Shown here piece after piece: positions 6,802 to 12,277 of a DNA stretch of 12,277 nt. Source of the DNA: CAZXDS01 sp964639525 (lineage in GTDB: Bacteria; Bacteroidota; Ignavibacteria; Ignavibacteriales; Melioribacteraceae); NCBI GenBank assembly GCA_964639525.1, contig CAZXDS010000101.1, forward strand, positions 1 to 12,277, given 5' to 3'. The position numbers and the translations under genes are program-made. Position 1 is the first letter of the stretch. Every line of letters starts with the position of its first letter. The notes beneath the pieces were generated by a model. The model saw nothing but the letters and a program-made list of their open reading frames with translations, did not search any database and was not told where the DNA came from.

Positions 6802-8106
6802 ATGATTAGAGAAATTGAGAAAAAACTTCTTGTGTGGAAAAATAATCCGCTGCGTAAACCGTTAATAATACGCGGTGCACGTCAGGTTGGTAAAACTTAT
6901 ACTGTAAAAAAATTTGGCGATGAAAATTATAAAACAATTCACTTCATTGATTTTGAAAGAAATCCCGGAATAAAAAATATTTTTGAAAAAGATAAAAACC
7001 CGAAGAGAATAATTGTAGAATTAGAATTACATCTTAGAAAGAAAATAAATATTGAAAAGGATCTTTTATTTCTTGATGAAATTCAAAATGTTCCGGAGGC
7101 ACTTTCGTCATTACGTTATTTTTATGAGGAGATGCCGCAGCTTCATCTTATTGCAGCCGGCTCACTAATTGAGTTTGCAATAAAAAATATTTCTTTTCCG
7201 GTCGGAAGAGTCGAAACCCTATCAATGCATCCGATGAACTTTTATGAGTTCCTAATAGCAATTGGGAATTCAATTTTAACCGATACATTATATCTTCCGT
7301 TTAACGAGCTACCCGAAAATTTTCACGAAATAATTTTGGAAGAACTCAGAAAATATTTTTTTATCGGCGGTATGCCGGAAGCCGTAAAAACATTTCTAAA
7401 AACCGAAAGTTATATTAATGTGTTCGATATACAGAAAGGTTTACTCGAAACATATATTCAAGACTTCTCAAAATATGCGGGAAAATCGAACAAACAGTGT
7501 TTGGAAGAAGTTTTACTTTCCACGGCAAAAAACGTTGGGAAGCAAACGCATTATTCAAAACTTGCAGAAGGTTTTTCAAATCCCACGATTAAAAATGCCT
7601 ACAATTTATTAGAATCTGCTAAAGTAATTTCCAAAGTGTCTTCTGTTAATCCCTCCGGTTTACCTTTGGGTGCAACAGTGTCGTCAAAACGATTCAAAAC
7701 AATTTTTTTAGATATTGGATTAATGAATATTGCTTGCGGATTGCAGCATAGTTCTAAAATATTAAATGATAATTTGTTAAACATTTATGAAGGATCTTTG
7801 GCGGAACAATTTGTCGGGCAGGAAATATTATCTGCCGGCGTTTCTCATCTTTATTATTGGTCGAGAAATTCAAGAAACAGTTCTGCCGAAGTGGATTATA
7901 TTATATCAAAAAACGGAAAGATAATTCCTATCGAAGTTAAAAGCGGACATTCCGGCAAATTGAAAAGCATGCATCTGCTTTTGGGAAAATATGGTAATAT
8001 CGAAAATGGATTTGTTCTGTCCTTGGCTGAATATTCTGAACTTCCTGAACAAAAGTTAGTGTTTCTCCCAATATATTTTACTAATCGGCTATTGCTTTTT
8101 GATTAA
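6802..8106 (+). CDS. AAA+ ATPase with DUF4143 C-terminal domain, copy 2 (different subfamily)
   Basis: The protein has 434 residues. Its ATPase motifs are Walker A RGARQVGKT (24-32), Walker B LLFLDEI (88-94), AAGSL (118-122) in the sensor-1 region, and GGMPEAV (189-195). The DUF4143 half has LDIGLMN (303-309), YEGSLAEQFVGQEIL with Glu335, AEVDYII with Asp365, and IPIEVKSG with Glu378 and Lys380. This E-D-ExK order resembles PD-(D/E)XK nuclease folds, although nuclease activity is not established for the family. It aligns with copy 1 only at motifs, so the two are distinct subfamily members and not a recent duplication. The ATG at 6802 follows AAAGGG in the last unit of the 33-bp repeat array, and in-frame stops lie just upstream. 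It is convergent with the MFS gene, 28 bp away. Biological role unknown. Confidence 0.92.
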   Translation: MIREIEKKLLVWKNNPLRKPLIIRGARQVGKTYTVKKFGDENYKTIHFIDFERNPGIKNIFEKDKNPKRIIVELELHLRKKINIEKDLLFLDEIQNVPEALSSLRYFYEEMPQLHLIAAGSLIEFAIKNISFPVGRVETLSMHPMNFYEFLIAIGNSILTDTLYLPFNELPENFHEIILEELRKYFFIGGMPEAVKTFLKTESYINVFDIQKGLLETYIQDFSKYAGKSNKQCLEEVLLSTAKNVGKQTHYSKLAEGFSNPTIKNAYNLLESAKVISKVSSVNPSGLPLGATVSSKRFKTIFLDIGLMNIACGLQHSSKILNDNLLNIYEGSLAEQFVGQEILSAGVSHLYYWSRNSRNSSAEVDYIISKNGKIIPIEVKSGHSGKLKSMHLLLGKYGNIENGFVLSLAEYSELPEQKLVFLPIYFTNRLLLFD

Positions 8107-8134
8107 GCATTACTTCACAGTAATTACAGTCCAA

Positions 8135-9298
8135 CTACTTTTTATCCAATCTCAAAACAAAGATCAGTGACAACAATCCGAGAAATGCCGAGATTTTGTA
8201 AGTAGCTGCAAAACCGAGCCAATCGCTTAAAGCACCGATTATCATTACGCTTCCCGCACCTGATATAAAATTCATAGTCATAAACAATCCGTTTACAAAT
8301 GATGGATGTTCCGATTTGTATTCGTTTATTATAGCAAGCAGAACCGGAGTTGAGGAAAACAAAAAAAATCCGGATAATATTAGAATGGGAACAGCAAACC
8401 AGCCTGAAGAATATACAAAAAGAAGCATTAGTACCGGTGAAATTACACTGATAATAATAAGTGTTTCACGTCTTCCCAATTTGTCGGAAAGTGTCCCCGA
8501 TGAAAATGAACCGAGCGCTCCGGCAAACTGAACAATCGAAAGTGCAATTCCGCCTTCCCAAAGTGTGTGCCCTTGCGCGGAAATATATGTCGGCAAAAAT
8601 GCTGTTAATGCCGAACGGATTATTGACATAAAAAATGAAATTCCGGCTACAGTAACAATTAACGGTAAAACGCCTTTCAAAGTTTCTTTTACATTTGTTT
8701 CTACCGCTTTATTTTTAAAGTTTTGCGAAAGATCAACTTTTCTGAACTGAAAAAACAAAAGTACGGATGCACCGAGACCAATAGGCATAACCTTATATGA
8801 ACCTTCCAATGTCCACATGGAAACAGCACTTAAAATTAAAAAAGGACCGACAGACCTTGCAATTTCACCTCCAAACATAAAATAGCTCATTCCCTTTCCT
8901 ATTCTATTTCCCGATATTTTTTTAACAGCAACAGGAGCAGGAACATGAAAAAGTGAAGCACTTATTCCGCTAACAAACAGCAAAAGTGCTACAATAAAAT
9001 AAGTTGGCGCCCAACCAAGCAAACTCATAGCAACGGCAGTTACTGAAGGTGCAAAAATTAAAAAATATCTTATCGGTAGTTTGTCGGCAATAATTCCGAC
9101 AAGCGGATTCAACAAAGAAGGAAGACGCTGAAAAACAGTAAGCAAACCTGCAAGTGTATAAGAGAGAGAAAATTTTTCAATAAGCAGAGGAAGCAGCGGA
9201 GCCAAAAATGAGGAATAAACATCATGCAAAAAATGCGTAAATGCAATTATAAAGACACTACCTGTTTGAAATTTTTTTCCGTTCTCCAAAATCACCAA
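8135..9298 (-). CDS. MFS transporter, fosmidomycin-resistance (Fsr)-like
   Basis: This 387-residue inner-membrane protein has about 12 hydrophobic helices in two halves, with a cytoplasmic linker at roughly 184-210. MFS loop motifs are ADKLPIR (71-77) and SDKLGRRETL (271-280). Fsr-like features are HFLHDVYSSFLAPLLPLL near the N-terminus and ASLFHVPAPVAVKK (114-127) followed by GMSYFMFGGEIARSVGPFL, matching the family's 'FHP.A.....G..mS.F..GG..G.alGP' pattern. Family members export fosmidomycin or other solutes; the actual substrate here is unknown. No ATG lies near the N-terminus: the start is TTG (9298) or GTG (9295), and neither has a convincing ribosome binding site, so the exact start is uncertain by a few codons. 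It stands alone and ends convergent with ATPase copy 2. Confidence 0.87.
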   Translation of the reverse strand: MVILENGKKFQTGSVFIIAFTHFLHDVYSSFLAPLLPLLIEKFSLSYTLAGLLTVFQRLPSLLNPLVGIIADKLPIRYFLIFAPSVTAVAMSLLGWAPTYFIVALLLFVSGISASLFHVPAPVAVKKISGNRIGKGMSYFMFGGEIARSVGPFLILSAVSMWTLEGSYKVMPIGLGASVLLFFQFRKVDLSQNFKNKAVETNVKETLKGVLPLIVTVAGISFFMSIIRSALTAFLPTYISAQGHTLWEGGIALSIVQFAGALGSFSSGTLSDKLGRRETLIIISVISPVLMLLFVYSSGWFAVPILILSGFFLFSSTPVLLAIINEYKSEHPSFVNGLFMTMNFISGAGSVMIIGALSDWLGFAATYKISAFLGLLSLIFVLRLDKK

Positions 9299-9490
9299 CT
9301 GTTTTTTTTAAAGCTTAAAAATACGGTTTTCTTGAATTTTAAGTTAGCTTTTATTCAATCAACAGCAATTCGGGGGCAAAATTAATACTATGTAAAATAA
9401 TGATTTATAACGATGATAAAAAATATTTCGGCAAAGACCGAATCCGGCTTTCGACTGATTTTCCGGTTAATTTTTTTTACACTAAAAATT

Positions 9491-9514
9491 GTAGAACCGA
9501 CTTTCTAGTCGGTT
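9491..9514 (+). repeat. REP-like hairpin with a GTAG foot
   Basis: A perfect 8-bp stem, AACCGACT (9495-9502) and AGTCGGTT (9507-9514) with a TTCT loop, is preceded directly by GTAG (9491-9494). A conserved tetranucleotide (GTAG or GGAG) at the 5' foot of a short palindrome is the layout of REP elements moved by IS200-like TnpA-REP (RAYT) transposases. It lies between divergent genes, so it cannot terminate either, which favours a REP element over a terminator. Its CGACT/AGTCG stem core recurs in the hairpin at the window end. Confidence 0.5.
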
Positions 9515-9582
9515 TATCTTTTAATGTTTTAAAATATTTAATTTTCTTACTGTTTTCCAAGTTTTCTCTACATTTAACCAGG

Positions 9583-9620
9583 AACAAACTGTCCACCGGA
9601 CTCTGTGAGGAAAGTTTGTT
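9583..9620. repeat. Nested inverted repeat of unknown role
   Basis: AACAAACT (9583-9590) pairs perfectly with AGTTTGTT (9613-9620). Directly inside it GTCC (9591-9594) and GGAC (9598-9601) form a small hairpin with an ACC loop; alternatively TCC (9592-9594) can extend the outer stem with GGA (9609-9611). This is the most GC-rich patch of the gap. It may be a remnant of a small mobile element or a structured RNA, or it may be chance. Confidence 0.25.
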
Positions 9621-9788
9621 TTACAACAACAATTTAATATTGAAAACTATATTATTTGACTCTGAATCGCTGTCAATCAACCGAGACACACCTATTTGTT
9701 TTGCTTTTCTATTCCTAATTATTCAAAATTATTGAGATTATTTTTCTAAATTTAGGAATTATAATTTAATCAATAACTCAATCTCAAT

Positions 9789-9792
9789 AGGA
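9789..9792 (+). promoter_or_regulatory. Shine-Dalgarno supporting the GTG start of the DUF5686 gene
   Basis: AGGA ends 6 nt before the GTG at 9799. There is no in-frame ATG before the signal peptide, so this site decides the unusual start. Confidence 0.55.
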
Positions 9793-9798
9793 TAAATA

Positions 9799-12219
9799 GT
9801 GTCGAACAATAAATTATGTGTTGTGTTACTTTTTATTTTCACTCTTTCTTTATCAGCACAAAACATTGAACTTAGCGGAACTGTTTTTGATGCCGAATCT
9901 AACACAGCTCTAAGATTTGCAAATATTAGAATTGCAAATACAACAAACGGGACGGCTGCAAATTCAGAAGGAAAATTTATTCTAAAACTAAAAAAGAAAA
10001 TTTATTTGGTTATAGCTTCCTATCTCGGTTACAAATCCGATTCGATTTCAGTTAATTTAGTTTCGCAAAAAAATATTGAATTTCATTTGCAGCCAATTTC
10101 AATTCAACTCAGTCAAATTACTGTTCTTCCCGGTAAAAATCCCGCGTTGGAAATAATCAAACGTGCAATTGATGTTAAACATGGAAGACAATATAATCTC
10201 AATTCATACATTGCAGATGTTTACACAAAAGGGTGGATAAAAACCAAGTCTGATAATGTTAGAGGTTCCGGAAGTGGAATTAATGTTTCGGTTTTCGGCG
10301 ATAAAAATGATTCTACGAAAATGGAAATTTCCGGAATTATTGAAAACGAAAGTATCAGCTATTTTAAAAAACCGGATTTTCATAAAGAACAGATTATTGC
10401 ACAAAAACAGAGTGCAAATTTTCCTTCGACAATTAACATTGTAACCGGAGGAAGAATAATTCAAAATTTTTACGACGATGATGTACAGTTCTTTAATCAG
10501 CCGCTTATAAGTCCGCTTTCCGATTATGCTTTGGGATATTACTATTACTACATTTCCGATACATTGGCTTTGGATAATACCAACGTTTTTAAAATTTATT
10601 TTGCTCCAATATCAAACTCAGATCCGGGCTTTTATGGTAATATTTATATTACCGATAAAACATTCAATCTTGTTAAAATGGTTGTTCATTTGAATAATGC
10701 TGCCAACCCCGGCGGACTATTAACAAAGAATACTATCTTTCAGCAGTTTGCTGATTTTAACGGAATTTATATGCCAATTGATTACAGACTTTTTGCCGAT
10801 GCAAATTATCTCGGAATAGCAAAATTTGGATTTTCGCTAAATACGGTTATGCGCAACTATAAAATAAATCCGAAAATTGAGGACGATTTTTTTAATAAAG
10901 CTGTTGTAACGGTTTTGCCGGATGCAGATAAAAAGGATTCCACTTACTGGCAAACAACTGTGCCAACGCCATACACATCAGAAGAAAAAGCTGCTTATAA
11001 ACGCATTGACAGTTTGGAATCTGTTCCTAAAACATTTTGGGATAGATTTTCAATTATGGCAAGTAAAATATCAATTAATGATAATATTTCCGTAAGCGGT
11101 CCTCTTTATATTTATAATTTTAATCGGGTTTCCGGTAATGCTTTAGATTTCGGTCTTAACTTTAGTAACTTCTTGGATAAAAGACTTTATTCTCATTTAA
11201 ATTTTGGTTACGGTTTTGCCGATAAGAAATTAAGTGCCTCGTTTAACTTCAAATATCTATTGGGTGAATACAGAACTACGTCTTTTTTGTTTGAAGCTTT
11301 TAACACAATTACAGATTTGTTCGGCGAGTCGGATAATTACAATCCGCTTAGTTCAACACTGCTGAGTTTAATTACAAAAAATGACTTTCGTGATTATTTC
11401 TACAAAAAAGGATTTAGCCTTTCCGTTAAGAGTGAAATGTTTCCCGTTCTTAAACTCGGGATTGGTTTTATCAATAGAAATTATGAGAGCGCAATTAACA
11501 ATTCTGATTTTTCACTTTTCCATAAAAGTAAAACTTATCGGGCAAATCCGCCTATTTATGAAACCAAAATTAATGCATTTACAACGCATTTCACTTTTGA
11601 TTTTCGCAACTATATTGAGGACGGATATTCGAGACGGCGAACCTGGAGAGGAAATATTCTGCCCATTATCAGTGGTGATTTTACTTTCAGCAATAAATCA
11701 TTTTTGCAAAGCAAATTAAATTTTGAAATGTATCGAACAAGCATTTATTGGAGAATTCCTACTTTTAAAACTGCTGTTCTGCAATTTAATGCTGACGGAC
11801 TTTATAGCAACGGTGCTGTTCCCTATCAAATGATGTATGCACTACCAGGTAATATAAATGCAGGAGGAAAGGATTTTAGTTTTAGAACTGTCGGAATCGG
11901 TGAGGTTTTCGGTGACCGCGTTGCTGCAATAAATATTGAACATAATTTTAATGATGAACTTTTCAGACTCTTGAAAATTCCATATTTAAAAGATATGAGG
12001 TTAAGATTTTATTTATATTTAAATGCAGCGTGGACAGATATTTCAGATAGAAGTAAGTCCATTTTGCATGTCCCATTCAAAACTTTTGAACATCCGTTTT
12101 ACGAGCTGGGATTTGGAATCGGTCAGGCTTTGCTTCCGATAACTTTTGAATTTACTTGGAAATTAAATTATCGCGGACAAAACAACTTTGTATTTGGAAT
12201 AAATACTTTTGCGTTTTAA
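9799..12219 (+). CDS. DUF5686 outer-membrane protein with N-terminal carboxypeptidase-regulatory-like domain
   Basis: The 806-residue protein has a signal peptide (hydrophobic 7-19, likely cleavage after SLSA at position 20). A carboxypeptidase-regulatory-like beta-sandwich follows at about 24-98 (IELSGTVFDAESNTALRFANIRIANTTNGTAANSEGKF, written here as motif span 23-60 with key residues Gly27, Asn50, Gly51 and Gly58). The DUF5686 region starts near 105 (QITVLPGKNPALEIIKRAI) and runs to the end. The C-terminal half consists of alternating amphipathic strands and ends in ...FGINTFAF, a terminal Phe typical of outer-membrane beta-barrels. Domain order and length fit the Bacteroidota family often annotated as 'carboxypeptidase-like regulatory domain-containing/DUF5686'. 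No TonB plug typical of SusC is seen, and its cargo or function is unknown. Translation begins at GTG with AGGA 6 nt upstream. It stands alone, with a hairpin 38 nt past the stop. Confidence 0.88.
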   Translation: MSNNKLCVVLLFIFTLSLSAQNIELSGTVFDAESNTALRFANIRIANTTNGTAANSEGKFILKLKKKIYLVIASYLGYKSDSISVNLVSQKNIEFHLQPISIQLSQITVLPGKNPALEIIKRAIDVKHGRQYNLNSYIADVYTKGWIKTKSDNVRGSGSGINVSVFGDKNDSTKMEISGIIENESISYFKKPDFHKEQIIAQKQSANFPSTINIVTGGRIIQNFYDDDVQFFNQPLISPLSDYALGYYYYYISDTLALDNTNVFKIYFAPISNSDPGFYGNIYITDKTFNLVKMVVHLNNAANPGGLLTKNTIFQQFADFNGIYMPIDYRLFADANYLGIAKFGFSLNTVMRNYKINPKIEDDFFNKAVVTVLPDADKKDSTYWQTTVPTPYTSEEKAAYKRIDSLESVPKTFWDRFSIMASKISINDNISVSGPLYIYNFNRVSGNALDFGLNFSNFLDKRLYSHLNFGYGFADKKLSASFNFKYLLGEYRTTSFLFEAFNTITDLFGESDNYNPLSSTLLSLITKNDFRDYFYKKGFSLSVKSEMFPVLKLGIGFINRNYESAINNSDFSLFHKSKTYRANPPIYETKINAFTTHFTFDFRNYIEDGYSRRRTWRGNILPIISGDFTFSNKSFLQSKLNFEMYRTSIYWRIPTFKTAVLQFNADGLYSNGAVPYQMMYALPGNINAGGKDFSFRTVGIGEVFGDRVAAINIEHNFNDELFRLLKIPYLKDMRLRFYLYLNAAWTDISDRSKSILHVPFKTFEHPFYELGFGIGQALLPITFEFTWKLNYRGQNNFVFGINTFAF

Positions 12220-12257
12220 TAAGATGAGTCCATTCTAAAAAGTAATATTTTGACTAA

Positions 12258-12277
12258 CCCACGACTTCAGTCGTGGG
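12258..12277 (+). repeat. Second REP-like hairpin, at the window edge
   Basis: CCCACGACT (12258-12266) pairs perfectly with AGTCGTGGG (12269-12277), 9 bp around a TC centre. The stem core CGACT/AGTCG matches that of the 9491-9514 hairpin. It could terminate the DUF5686 transcript, 38 nt upstream, but no T-run can be checked because the window stops at the last stem base. If the shared core is meaningful, it is another copy of a dispersed REP-type element. Confidence 0.5.

Larger units (their letters stand above)
9299..9798. other. 500-bp gap without a convincing gene
   Basis: The 111-codon plus-strand frame at 9400-9735 has low-complexity, Phe/Leu/Asn-rich content and runs through a hairpin, so it is not called. 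The gap contains the REP-like hairpin at 9491-9514 and a second inverted repeat at 9583-9620. It also holds two interleaved inverted repeats before the next gene: 9711-9718 with 9752-9759, and 9731-9739 with 9780-9788. It must also hold the promoters of the two divergent flanking genes. No tRNA or known riboswitch is apparent. Confidence 0.5.

Noticed and set aside
4352..8106. Restriction-modification system (nuclease-like ATPases plus methyltransferase)
   Set aside because: The methyltransferase lacks the DNA-methylase catalytic motif and any target-recognition domain, and resembles small-molecule enzymes.
8109..8124. Terminator between ATPase copy 2 and the MFS gene
   Set aside because: The ATTACT/AGTAAT hairpin has only a 6-bp AT-rich stem and no T-run directly after it on either strand.
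9600..9615. GAGGAAAGT resembling the RNase P RNA signature
   Set aside because: None of the other conserved RNase P RNA elements are found around it, and the local structure is too small.
9400..9735. Open frame of 111 codons on the plus strand
   Set aside because: It has no ribosome binding site, a composition typical of translated AT-rich non-coding DNA, and it runs through the REP-like hairpin.
9711..9788. Pseudoknot-like regulatory leader before the DUF5686 gene
   Set aside because: The two interleaved inverted repeats are only 8 and 9 bp and AT-rich; many such pairs are expected by chance in a window of this composition.

Overview
The window is AT-rich and looks like the chromosome of a member of the Bacteroidota/Ignavibacteriota (FCB) group. 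The signs are a long, about 400-residue IspH; an outer-membrane DUF5686 protein with an N-terminal carboxypeptidase-regulatory-like domain; a DUF2652 protein; two AAA+/DUF4143 ATPases; and genes with weak Shine-Dalgarno sequences. This placement comes from reading the proteins by eye, not from a database search. There are ten protein genes, no tRNA or rRNA, no CRISPR array and no transposase gene.

Left part (1-4329): ispH (last-step reductase of the MEP isoprenoid pathway) runs rightward and ends in a bidirectional hairpin terminator. It faces a leftward three-gene operon: an ECF sigma factor, an overlapping membrane-anchored probable anti-sigma factor, and an exported Pro-rich/coiled-coil protein that may belong to the same envelope-stress circuit. 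Divergent from the sigma factor is a DUF2652 protein that combines a degenerate class III nucleotidyl-cyclase-like domain with a C-terminal SRPBCC-like region.

Middle part (4352-8106): two different AAA+/DUF4143 ATPases with nuclease-like C-terminal motifs flank a small SAM-dependent methyltransferase. Each ATPase gene has its own tandem repeat array just 5' of its start codon. The first has 22-bp-period palindromic units that also fold into a very long hairpin. The second has a 33-bp-period array that ends at the start codon and supplies its ribosome binding site. The two arrays are unrelated in sequence but share the same position and style, and this is the most unusual signal in the window.

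Right part (8135-12277): a leftward MFS exporter resembling the fosmidomycin-resistance (Fsr) family is followed by about 500 bp without a convincing gene. That gap holds a REP-like hairpin with a GTAG foot. Next comes the large DUF5686 outer-membrane protein gene. The window ends in a second hairpin with the same CGACT/AGTCG stem core. The hairpins suggest small dispersed REP-type elements elsewhere in this genome, presumably moved by an IS200-like (RAYT) transposase not present here.
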